Assembly: GCA_002397465.1 (NCBI GenBank)
Contig: DHAP01000011.1
Location: 101,326-108,889 of the forward strand
Direction: 5' to 3'
Length of the DNA stretch: 7,564 bases
Source of the DNA: Caryophanales bacterium UBA4951
Lineage (GTDB): Bacteria > Bacillota_I > Bacilli_A > RFN20 > CAG-826
In this document: in pieces, positions 1-5,995 of the stretch
How the letters are laid out: each line of letters begins with the position of its first letter
How positions within the stretch are numbered: position 1 is the stretch's first letter
Made by a program: the position numbers and the translations under genes
The notes under the pieces: model-generated
Seen by the model: only the letters and a program-made list of their open reading frames with translations
The model's database searches: none
Told to the model about the DNA's origin: nothing

Positions 1-600
1 TACGCCGGCATCAACATCTTCACCGGCATGAGCTCAATCCCTTCCAAATTCACCAAGCTCAACACCTACATCCAAGTCTCTGGCGTCGCTGAAGACAGCG
101 ATACCTTCGGCTTCCAGATCACGGGCGCCAACTTCCCGAAAGCCGGGAGTGGGGCGGCTGGAGAGGCCGAGGTCTTGATCACCGCGGCTGACAACATCGA
201 GGAATATAGCCTTTACACCTTCAACTACAAAACCAAAGACGAAATCGAAGGAAGCTATAAGACTTTGGCGGAAGGGGACCTCGACGCGCTCTTCTGCGCG
301 ACGACCCTCCATGGCGATCTCTATTGCTATGGCGGCTACGATTCGAGCGATGGCAGCGAGCATACCCTTTATCTCAAGCTTGATGACGCGAATGGCAAAG
401 CCACCTTCTTCGTGGCCTACATCACCTTCACCTACAAGCCTGACGAGAACGATCCTAACTACTCATTCTCAAGCATCGAGCAGTTCAAGGGTCACACCTA
501 CAATCTCAGCGGCATCTTCGGATATCACGTCACCACAAGCGGAAAGGTTTCCTACCAAATGGTTCCGAGAAACTCCTCCGACCTTGTCTTGGTGAGCTAA
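1..600 (+). CDS. C-terminal part of an exported OB-fold-like protein (5' end outside window)
   Basis: The reading frame is open from the first base to the TAA at 598-600, so 199 residues of a longer protein are visible. The first ATG (position 28) lies inside a domain and has no ribosome-binding site, so it is unlikely to be the start. The visible part is beta-rich with many aromatic, Asp and Gly residues. The segment around window residues 18-46 (KLNTYIQVSG, then a GFQITG strand) and the last 45 residues (a YNLSGIFGYH strand near the end) resemble OB-like modules in the lipoproteins further right. No lipobox or catalytic motif is visible, because the N-terminus is missing. The stop codon is part of the ribosome-binding site of the next gene, so the two are probably co-transcribed. 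Function is unknown; a surface or secreted binding role is inferred from the company it keeps. Confidence 0.75.
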   Translation, partial: YAGINIFTGMSSIPSKFTKLNTYIQVSGVAEDSDTFGFQITGANFPKAGSGAAGEAEVLITAADNIEEYSLYTFNYKTKDEIEGSYKTLAEGDLDALFCATTLHGDLYCYGGYDSSDGSEHTLYLKLDDANGKATFFVAYITFTYKPDENDPNYSFSSIEQFKGHTYNLSGIFGYHVTTSGKVSYQMVPRNSSDLVLVS

Positions 601-606
601 GGAGAG
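598..606 (+). promoter_or_regulatory. Shine-Dalgarno site overlapping the upstream stop codon
   Basis: TAAGGAGAG contains the TAA stop of the upstream gene and an AAGGAG ribosome-binding core three to five bases before the ATG at 610. This placement suggests translational coupling of the two genes in one transcript. Confidence 0.7.
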
Positions 607-609
607 AAC

Positions 610-1086
610 ATGTATTGCTATCATTGCGGAAAAGAAATCAACGAAAAGAAGGTCGAGGCCAAATCCTCGACCGTCGAGAAGAACTCCTCTTCTTTCGTCG
701 AGGGGACGAGCGTCTCCTATGTCTGCCCTAGATGTGGGCATCTCATCCATAAAGGCGAAAGCGCAGAGGACGTGAAGTCGCTTGCGAGAGCCTCTCACGC
801 CGAGATCCAACGCGGAAGGAACAATTTCGCGATGGGCATGGGCTTCACCTGCATCGGTTTCATCGCCTTGGTTCTTGCCATCGTCTTCTTCATCCTTTCC
901 TTCAAGCCAGGCCAGGGACATCAATTGATCGTCAACTGCCCGGAATTCTATGTTTCGATGGTCTTGTTCGCATCTTCAGCGGCTTCCCTCATCTATGGCA
1001 TCACCATGGACGTTTTGGGGAGAGTCAAAATCCACAAGTATGAAGCTCTTCTTCGAGACATCCATGACGAGGTCTTCTTCCAATAA
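610..1086 (+). CDS. Small zinc-ribbon protein with two membrane helices
   Basis: 158 residues, starting at an ATG directly behind a strong AAGGAG site. Two CxxC pairs, C3/C6 (CYHCG) and C39/C42 (CPRCGH), form a typical zinc-ribbon arrangement in a cytoplasmic N-terminal region, separated by a Ser/Lys/Glu-rich insert. A charged, probably helical stretch follows (about 50-72). Two hydrophobic segments at about 74-98 and 113-133 should span the membrane, leaving a short loop between them and a charged C-terminal tail (about 134-158) on the same side as the zinc ribbon. No enzyme motif is visible. Proteins of this layout are common in Firmicutes and mostly uncharacterised. Its position nine bases behind an exported protein gene suggests a joint transcript, but no role can be assigned. 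Zinc binding is inferred from the cysteine spacing. Confidence 0.85.
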   Translation: MYCYHCGKEINEKKVEAKSSTVEKNSSSFVEGTSVSYVCPRCGHLIHKGESAEDVKSLARASHAEIQRGRNNFAMGMGFTCIGFIALVLAIVFFILSFKPGQGHQLIVNCPEFYVSMVLFASSAASLIYGITMDVLGRVKIHKYEALLRDIHDEVFFQ

Positions 1087-1180
1087 TCTTAGGTAATCCG
1101 CGGCTAGTGGCCGCTAATTATAAAGGGTTCTTCATTAGTAAAGCCCCATTCAATGTTGTTCAGAACTAAAGGAGGATAAC

Positions 1181-2323
1181 ATGAAAAAACACTTAGTTCT
1201 ACTTCTAGCCGCTTCGACGGTATTCGGCCTAGTTGGCTGTGACACGGCCAGCTCGTCGGTTCCAACCACCTCTGAGGCCCCAACCACATCAGAAGTCGCT
1301 GCTACCGTCACCTCGGTCACCGTCACCAACGTCGGGGATGACACCATCAACGTCAAAGGAACCACCAGCTTGGTGGCCGTCGTCAATGGCACTGGGGATT
1401 TCTCCCAGCTTGTCAGCTGGTCGAGCGACAATGAAGAGATTGCTACCGTCACCGGCAAAGGAGTCGTCACCGGAGTCGGCGGAGGAGAGGCTACCATAAC
1501 CGCCACCAGCGTTGCCGACAACACCGTCTCTGGCTCAGTCAAAGTCACCGTCAAATCCCGTGCGGCCGACTACGCCGTCACCTCACTGGCCGACGTCATC
1601 TCCGCTGATAAACACAATTCTGAGAACGTCTACCTCACTCACGTCAAAGTGAGCAAGTGGCAGGGCAGCAACACTAACGGAACCAAATACGGCAACTTCT
1701 ATGTCACCGACGTCGATGGGGGCAACGAAACCCTCGTCTATGGTGCAACCGCCACAGCTTCGGCCTTCGCTCTTAACGCCACGACCGAGACTTGGAGCTT
1801 CACCAACCCGAAGGACTTCTTAACCAACTCCTATACCAGCGCCATTGCCGTTGGCGATGAGCTTGACATGGTCCTTACGAGATGCGACTACAATTCGACC
1901 ATCGAAGTCACTGGTATCATTCTCACCATCAAAGGCGCGAAGATCCCGAACGGCGATGCCGCCAAGGCTTCGACCGTTGCCGCTTTCGCCGCTGACGAAG
2001 GCCAGCAGAACCTTTACCTCACCTACGTGACCGGCAAGATCTCTGCTTGGTATAAGACCAACACCAATGGAACTGCCTATGGCAACTTCTACATCAGCGA
2101 TGATGGCACCGAGACCGATCAGCTTCTCGTCTATGGCGCCAGCGTTGGAATGACCTTCAGCTACGATGCCTCGACTGGCAAGATTGGCAAGACCAGCCCG
2201 AAGGATTGGTTGACCAATGCCTCCAGCAAGGATTTGACAATCGGCGATTCGGTCACTCTTCTTGCCTACCGTTCTGACTATAACGGAACCAAAGAGATCA
2301 TCGGACAGCTCATCGTCGCCTAA
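1181..2323 (+). CDS. Surface lipoprotein: Big_2 domain plus two tandem OB-like domains
   Basis: 380 residues. The start is fixed by AAAGGAGG at 1168-1175, five bases before the ATG, and by the signal peptide it begins. The N-terminus is a lipoprotein signal (KK, hydrophobic 5-18, lipobox LVGC with acylated C20). A short linker with two xPTTSE hexapeptides (27-38) leads to a Big_2 Ig-like domain at about 43-124 (W80, IATV, GVVTGV and ATITA strands). Residues about 131-252 and 264-380 are two copies of one beta-rich module in 130-residue register: W160/W290, NTNGT 164/294, YGNFY 170/300, LVYGA 185/316, PKD(F/W)LTN 210/340, VGD/IGD 225/355 and DYN 236/366. The module looks like an OB-fold of the kind found in secreted binding proteins and nucleases. 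No catalytic motif is seen. It should be anchored outside the cell; its ligand is unknown. A strong terminator follows, so it is probably the last gene of its unit. Confidence 0.9.
   Translation: MKKHLVLLLAASTVFGLVGCDTASSSVPTTSEAPTTSEVAATVTSVTVTNVGDDTINVKGTTSLVAVVNGTGDFSQLVSWSSDNEEIATVTGKGVVTGVGGGEATITATSVADNTVSGSVKVTVKSRAADYAVTSLADVISADKHNSENVYLTHVKVSKWQGSNTNGTKYGNFYVTDVDGGNETLVYGATATASAFALNATTETWSFTNPKDFLTNSYTSAIAVGDELDMVLTRCDYNSTIEVTGIILTIKGAKIPNGDAAKASTVAAFAADEGQQNLYLTYVTGKISAWYKTNTNGTAYGNFYISDDGTETDQLLVYGASVGMTFSYDASTGKIGKTSPKDWLTNASSKDLTIGDSVTLLAYRSDYNGTKEIIGQLIVA
1259..1294 (+). repeat. Two 18-bp tandem repeats encoding xPTTSE linker
   Basis: The 18-bp units 1259-1276 and 1277-1294 encode VPTTSE and APTTSE, just after the acylated cysteine. 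They form a flexible spacer between the membrane and the Big_2 domain. The same hexapeptide is repeated three times at the equivalent place in the lipoprotein at 4202-5905. Confidence 0.75.
1571..2320 (+). repeat. Internal duplication of an OB-like domain (390-bp register)
   Basis: Residues 131-252 and 264-380 of the lipoprotein align at a nearly constant offset of 130 residues, and the bases around NTNGT-YGNFY are still clearly related. This indicates tandem duplication of one domain inside the gene, followed by divergence. Confidence 0.75.
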
Positions 2324-2343
2324 TTCTCTTCCATCTGTCTATG

Positions 2344-2371
2344 AAGGCCCTCATTCTTATGAGGGCCTTTT
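2344..2371 (+). terminator. Rho-independent terminator after the 380-residue lipoprotein gene
   Basis: Perfect 11-bp stem AAGGCCCTCAT / ATGAGGGCCTT (2344-2354 with 2359-2369), TCTT loop, and T residues at the 3' end. It begins 20 bases after the stop codon and separates this gene from the next lipoprotein gene. Confidence 0.92.
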
Positions 2372-2375
2372 CTAA

Positions 2376-2404
2376 TGGAAAAAAGAACCCATTCCGTGTA
2401 AGAT
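2376..2404 (+). promoter_or_regulatory. Candidate promoter for the RNase lipoprotein gene
   Basis: TGGAAA (2376-2381) and TAAGAT (2399-2404) are each 4/6 matches to the -35 and -10 consensus with a 17-base spacer, just behind the terminator. A transcript would begin at about 2411-2412, almost on the ATG at 2414. This fits the lack of any Shine-Dalgarno site in front of that gene. It is a weak match and an inference only. Confidence 0.4.
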
Positions 2405-2413
2405 TTACTATTC

Positions 2414-3859
2414 ATGAAAACCACAGCCAAAAACTTCTTCTACCTCGCCATCGCCGCCATGCTCCTGTCTGGCTGTGACTTCTCGATGACTCATAGCGGC
2501 AACTCTTCATCGAATGGCTCTTCTAGTTCCGATAGCGGCAATGATTCCATTTCTGACGTCTCGTCTACAGACACTTCAAACGTAACTACTTCAAATGATT
2601 CGGCTTCTTCGGATTCTCCTTCTTCTTCAGACTCCAACTCTTCAGATGGTTCATCTTCCGATCCGACCAGTTCTGATCCTATTAGCTCTGAGCCGACAAG
2701 TTCCGAGCCTACCACGTCAGAGCCGACCAGCTCTGAGCCGACTTCCTCGGAAGTGGAGAGTAACCTCAGTTCCTTGTCGTTCACTTCCTCCGTTTCCTTA
2801 AGCGGCTCGACTTCCTATGCGTCCGGGAACTTTGCGACGCCTTCGTATATGGGGACCGAATATTCGATATATCGGGCCTACCACAAGAAGAACAGCGATT
2901 ACTTCCTTAAACTGATCGCCCCGACATATTCATCATCATCGCCTGGTGATTTCATGAACATGGACGCGATCAAAGGCATCAGAAAGATGTCCATCACCTA
3001 TCAATGCGCGAACAATGCGGTGGGGAGTATATCAGTCGGCAAAGACGCTTTCTTGGGCACGGATGTCTCGATGCCTTTTTCCAGTTCATCGGTTACAAAG
3101 GAATTCATTTTTTCAGGCACCAACAACTATTTCTCGATAAGCGCCGATAAAGGGGATATCACCATCTATTCTTTGACCATCTATTACACCGATGACGCGA
3201 ATGTGCCCACCAACGTCCTCAAGAATTCCGGAACCGGGCAATACCGCATCAACCCCAAGGACTATTCCAATGGCTTAAAGGCCGGGACTGAGGCCAAGAT
3301 ACCGATGGATGTGACCTTCACCTCCTCTGGCTACAGCGTCAACGCCTACAAAACCTATAAGTATTATTCCTTAAGCGACGTCCAAGCCGATGCATCCCTT
3401 GCCTCGGCGGCCGCCTACACCGACCCGATCGACGTGGCCAACTATTTCTTGGCCTTCCATACTTATCCCGCCAACTATGGCGTGAGCGGCAAGATCAGCA
3501 GCGTCTCTTCGATCTTTGGCGATAAGACAAGACAGGTCAGCTCCTATTCAAGGACCAGCGGCTACGTGAACTATCTGCCAACAAAACGCAATGGCTCAAG
3601 CATCTCGACTTACTATGAATGCGACATCGATGTGACGGGCACGTATTCGACCAGCAGCCGCGGAGTTGGGCGAGTGGTGGTCTTCACGGGCGGATTAGAC
3701 GCCACGGGGTATGATTCCTCTTATTGTGCGGTCTTCACCGATGACCATTACTTCAGCTTCCAGGAATGCAATAACCTCGGCGGATGGAACCCTAGATTCG
3801 ACGCCGAAGGATATATCACGAACACCGAGTGGGGCAACGCGACTACCTTATCCGCCTAG
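2414..3859 (+). CDS. Lipoprotein with C-terminal barnase-family (guanyl-specific) ribonuclease domain
   Basis: 481 residues. The ATG at 2414 is the only possible start: an in-frame TAA lies at 2399-2401 and no other start codon follows it. Residues 1-20 are a lipoprotein signal (lipobox LSGC, C21). Residues about 24-116 are a Ser/Asp/Thr-rich tether ending in six PTSSE-like repeats. Residues about 118-260 form a beta-sandwich-like module similar to the C-terminus of the 567-residue lipoprotein. Residues about 338-455 match barnase in order: DVANYFLAFHTYPANY (barnase VADYLQTYHKLPDNY), R380 in SRTSG (guanine-site R59), E402 in YYECDI (general base E73), R416 and R420 (R83/R87), and H445 in TDDHYFSF (general acid H102). 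K360 may stand for K27. Barnases cut single-stranded RNA after G. It should act outside the cell while membrane-anchored. No barstar-like gene is visible in the window. The family call rests on motif recognition, not on a search. Confidence 0.87.
   Translation: MKTTAKNFFYLAIAAMLLSGCDFSMTHSGNSSSNGSSSSDSGNDSISDVSSTDTSNVTTSNDSASSDSPSSSDSNSSDGSSSDPTSSDPISSEPTSSEPTTSEPTSSEPTSSEVESNLSSLSFTSSVSLSGSTSYASGNFATPSYMGTEYSIYRAYHKKNSDYFLKLIAPTYSSSSPGDFMNMDAIKGIRKMSITYQCANNAVGSISVGKDAFLGTDVSMPFSSSSVTKEFIFSGTNNYFSISADKGDITIYSLTIYYTDDANVPTNVLKNSGTGQYRINPKDYSNGLKAGTEAKIPMDVTFTSSGYSVNAYKTYKYYSLSDVQADASLASAAAYTDPIDVANYFLAFHTYPANYGVSGKISSVSSIFGDKTRQVSSYSRTSGYVNYLPTKRNGSSISTYYECDIDVTGTYSTSSRGVGRVVVFTGGLDATGYDSSYCAVFTDDHYFSFQECNNLGGWNPRFDAEGYITNTEWGNATTLSA
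2663..2752 (+). repeat. Six 15-bp tandem repeats encoding the PTSSE tether
   Basis: Six imperfect 15-bp units (2663-2677, 2678-2692, 2693-2707, 2708-2722, 2723-2737, 2738-2752) encode P(T/I)(S/T)S(D/E), residues 84-113. They extend the Ser-rich spacer between the lipid anchor and the folded domains. Third codon positions vary between units, so the array is not freshly expanded. Confidence 0.8.
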
Positions 3860-3896
3860 TTCCTTACTTAAAGGAAGGGGATATAAAAATTCGCGG

Positions 3897-3925
3897 TTGC
3901 TAACTTCCCTCTCACGATATAGAAT
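3897..3925 (+). promoter_or_regulatory. Promoter of the tRNA-Lys gene
   Basis: TTGCTA (3897-3902) and TAGAAT (3920-3925, 5/6 to TATAAT) with a 17-base spacer. The predicted transcript start near 3932 is four bases before the mature tRNA 5' end. The tRNA therefore appears to be transcribed on its own and not from the RNase gene. Confidence 0.65.
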
Positions 3926-3935
3926 AATTCGCGCT

Positions 3936-4011
<76 letters not shown>

Positions 4012-4022
4012 TCGAAAGATTC

Positions 4023-4053
4023 ACCAGGTTCGTCATGGGCCTGGTTTTCTTTT
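4023..4053 (+). terminator. Terminator of the tRNA-Lys gene
   Basis: Stem ACCAGGTTC (4023-4031) with GGGCCTGGT (4037-4045), nine pairs of which two are G-T, a five-base loop, then TTTTCTTTT from 4045. It starts 11 bases behind the encoded CCA. Confidence 0.8.
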
Positions 4054-4079
4054 GCCAATAATCATCACGTTTCATCCGC

Positions 4080-4130
4080 ACTATCAATAGTTTTCATTAC
4101 ATTCCGCCGTATTTTTTAGGCTTTGATAGT
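4080..4130 (+). repeat. 8-bp inverted repeat upstream of the 567-residue lipoprotein gene
   Basis: ACTATCAA (4080-4087) and TTGATAGT (4123-4130) are perfect reverse complements 35 bases apart, in the otherwise featureless stretch between the tRNA terminator and the next promoter. They could be two operator half-sites or chance in AT-rich DNA. Confidence 0.35.
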
Positions 4131-4143
4131 TCATAGAGACGTG

Positions 4144-4172
4144 TTGAAAACCCAAATCAAAACAAGTATCCT
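4144..4172 (+). promoter_or_regulatory. Candidate promoter of the 567-residue lipoprotein gene
   Basis: TTGAAA (4144-4149, 5/6) and TATCCT (4167-4172, 4/6) with a 17-base spacer. The predicted start near 4179 would give a leader of about 23 bases that begins right at the ribosome-binding site. It overlaps the left arm of the dyad at 4169-4185. Confidence 0.5.
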
Positions 4173-4185
4173 TATTTCATAAGGA
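4169..4185 (+). promoter_or_regulatory. Dyad that overlaps the ribosome-binding site and -10 region
   Basis: TCCTTAT (4169-4175), loop TTC, ATAAGGA (4179-4185) is a perfect 7-bp inverted repeat with a three-base loop. The right arm contains most of the AAGGAG ribosome-binding core (4181-4186) of the next gene. If transcribed whole it could mask that site; at DNA level it is a palindrome across the -10 element. Which applies depends on the transcript start. Confidence 0.5.
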
Positions 4186-4201
4186 GAGAATTACATTCAC
4201 A

Positions 4202-5905
4202 ATGAAACGTAAGTTCTTAGTCGGAGCTTTATCCGCTCTTGCCGTTTTTGCGTTGGTCGGATGCGGCGGCACGACTGATTCATCAGTCCCAGCCACATCA
4301 GACACCCCAGCCACATCAGAGACTCCAACAACTTCAGAAGTCGTCAATGCCGTCACCTCAGTCACCGTCACCGGTGCCGATGGAGCGACAGCCGTCAGAG
4401 CTGGCAAAACCCTACAGCTCACTGCCACGTTAGCCGGAACTGGTACTTTTGATAAGACCGTCACCTGGTCAGTCGACAGCGAAATCGCCACCATCAGCGA
4501 TGGCGGAGTTTTGACTGGCGTCAGCGTCGGAACCGTCAAGGTCACCGCGACCAGCACCTTTACCACAAGCGTCGCAGGCGAATTGAGCATCACCGTCAAA
4601 GCCGAATACGATGAGATTTCAAGTTTGACAAAGGCCGGTGAATACAAGATGAAGGGCACCGTTGCCGCCCTCACCACCAAAGGCTTCATCATGCACGATG
4701 GGACCGCTGGCGCTTATGTTCACTTGAATGCCGAACCAACCAATTATGCGATTGGCGATTACGTCTCAGTCGAAGAAACACTTGCCGATGGCACCTATAT
4801 GCCATATAACGGCTTCTATCAGTTCACCAACGCCGCAGTCGTCACAAAGCTTGAAGGAACAGCCCCGGCCGTCACCGAAGCCGTCGCTCTCACCAAAGAG
4901 ATCGCCGATGGATGGACGAGCGTTTCGAACAATCCTACTGCCATTCAAAAGTATAAGTGGACCACTAACTGCGCTGCTTCCGGATCCTACACGGTTCTTC
5001 CGTTTGCCGGCAGCGACACCGTTATCGAGAACACCTACACCCCAGAAAGCCTCACTGTCTCAGCCGGCGTTAAGTATGAGGTCGAAGGCTACTTCTATGG
5101 TTATAGCACCAAGAACAAATACGCCTCCATCGCTCTTACCAAGATAACCGCCATGGCGAGCGATCCGACTTCCATCACCATCGACAATGCTTCCGACTCT
5201 GTGGTCGCTGGCAAAAAGATGGGCATGGAGTTCACCGTTCTCCCAGCTGGCAGCTTACAGGAAGCCACCTGGAGCGTTGCCAACAAAGACACAGCGGTCG
5301 TTGATCCGCTTGCTACCATCGATGCCACGACTGGCGTCTTGACCGCCGGAACTACCACTGGCACCGTCGTCGTCACTGCCAAGGCAAATGCCAACGATCA
5401 AATCGTCGGCTCCAAAGAAATCAAGATCGTCAGTTCGCTCAACTACACCAAGGTTGCTGCTTATACTCTCGTCTCGTCAGCGGCTGGCACTGGCGCCATC
5501 TCTGACGAAAGCGCTGTATTGGCCATCTTCACTGCCGGAGCAGACACGACAACCGAAGGATTATCTGACATCGTTACATCGACTACCAACTGTGTTCAGG
5601 CATATGCCGGTTTTACTGGCTACCTCAATTTGGGCATGAAACTTGGAAAAAAAGACGGATATGGTTCATTTACTATTGGCACCACCGAAGCCATCGGAAA
5701 GGTCGTTATTCATGCTACCGGTTGGACCGATTCTGATAAGGTCCAGATTGGTGTTGATGACGCCCAGACCCCAGGGGTTGCTTATAAAACCACTGGAGCT
5801 GAAAAGACTTTGACTTACGAGTTCGGCGCCACCAAGTCTATTGATGTGTTATTCAGCGCAAGAGGCTTTATCTCTTCGATGGAATTCTACAAAGTCGCTG
5901 CCTAG
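4202..5905 (+). CDS. Large surface lipoprotein: Big_2, OB-like region, Big_2, beta-sandwich-like module
   Basis: 567 residues. The ATG at 4202 begins a clear lipoprotein signal (KRK, hydrophobic 5-19, lipobox LVGC, C21). The AAGGAG site (4181-4186) is unusually far away, 15 bases. A linker of three xPxTSE/D hexapeptides (29-46) leads to Big_2 domain 1 (about 51-133; VTWS, IATI, GVLTGV). Residues about 136-226 resemble the OB-fold repeats of extracellular nucleases such as YhcR: an MKGTV strand, GFIMHD, then AIGDYVSVE. Residues about 227-318 look like a second, more diverged OB-like unit ending in EVEGYFYGY. Big_2 domain 2 is about 321-411 (ATWSV, GVLTAG, TVVVTA). Residues about 413-567 form a beta-sandwich-like module. 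No catalytic residues are recognised, so it is probably a binding or scaffold protein on the cell surface. It stands alone between its own promoter and a strong terminator. Confidence 0.9.
   Translation: MKRKFLVGALSALAVFALVGCGGTTDSSVPATSDTPATSETPTTSEVVNAVTSVTVTGADGATAVRAGKTLQLTATLAGTGTFDKTVTWSVDSEIATISDGGVLTGVSVGTVKVTATSTFTTSVAGELSITVKAEYDEISSLTKAGEYKMKGTVAALTTKGFIMHDGTAGAYVHLNAEPTNYAIGDYVSVEETLADGTYMPYNGFYQFTNAAVVTKLEGTAPAVTEAVALTKEIADGWTSVSNNPTAIQKYKWTTNCAASGSYTVLPFAGSDTVIENTYTPESLTVSAGVKYEVEGYFYGYSTKNKYASIALTKITAMASDPTSITIDNASDSVVAGKKMGMEFTVLPAGSLQEATWSVANKDTAVVDPLATIDATTGVLTAGTTTGTVVVTAKANANDQIVGSKEIKIVSSLNYTKVAAYTLVSSAAGTGAISDESAVLAIFTAGADTTTEGLSDIVTSTTNCVQAYAGFTGYLNLGMKLGKKDGYGSFTIGTTEAIGKVVIHATGWTDSDKVQIGVDDAQTPGVAYKTTGAEKTLTYEFGATKSIDVLFSARGFISSMEFYKVAA
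4286..4339 (+). repeat. Three 18-bp tandem repeats encoding the xPxTSE linker
   Basis: Units 4286-4303, 4304-4321 and 4322-4339 encode VPATSD, TPATSE and TPTTSE. They are the counterpart of the two-unit array at 1259-1294 and sit at the same place, between lipobox and Big_2 domain. Confidence 0.75.
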
Positions 5906-5923
5906 TCTATTCTCTTGTCTACC

Positions 5924-5950
5924 AGCCCCCGCTTAGCCGGGGGCTTTTTT
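5924..5950 (+). terminator. Rho-independent terminator after the 567-residue lipoprotein gene
   Basis: GC-rich perfect 8-bp stem AGCCCCCG / CGGGGGCT (5924-5931 with 5938-5945), six-base loop, run of six T (5945-5950). It starts 19 bases after the stop codon. Confidence 0.95.
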
Positions 5951-5951
5951 A

Positions 5952-5960
5952 TGCTATAGG
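5952..5960 (+). promoter_or_regulatory. Possible extended -10 promoter of the Rex-N-like gene
   Basis: TGCTATAGG has the TGn extension and four of six -10 bases, directly behind the terminator; no -35 element is possible there. It would give a leader of about 29 bases before the ATG at 5996. Weak support. Confidence 0.3.
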
Positions 5961-5995
5961 TAGCATTTTCGCTTCTATTGGTCTTTAATAGAGGC

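Noticed and set aside
1095..1121. Hairpin GCGGC-TAGTG-GCCGC with outer TAAT/ATTA pairs between the zinc-ribbon gene and the next gene
   Set aside because: The stem is short with a two-base internal loop and has no T-run, so a terminator call is not supported. TATAAA at 1119-1124 lacks a -35 partner, so no promoter was called.
1150..1554. 134-codon minus-strand reading frame
   Set aside because: Antisense shadow of the 380-residue lipoprotein gene, for the same codon-bias reason; no ribosome-binding site or signal of its own.
2663..2752. CRISPR-like array
   Set aside because: The 15-bp units are adjacent, in frame and encode a protein linker; there are no spacers.
2491..2784. 97-codon minus-strand reading frame rich in Glu and Ser
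   Set aside because: It is the complement of the Ser/Pro/Glu tether repeats; low complexity explains the open frame.
3860..3876. TTCCTT-ACTTA-AAGGAA hairpin after the RNase gene
   Set aside because: Weak 6-bp AT-rich stem with no T-run on the + strand; not a convincing terminator.
4177..4692. 171-codon minus-strand reading frame
   Set aside because: It is the complement of the signal peptide and Big_2 region of the large lipoprotein; its Val/Thr-rich product follows from the GTC/ACC codon preference on the + strand.
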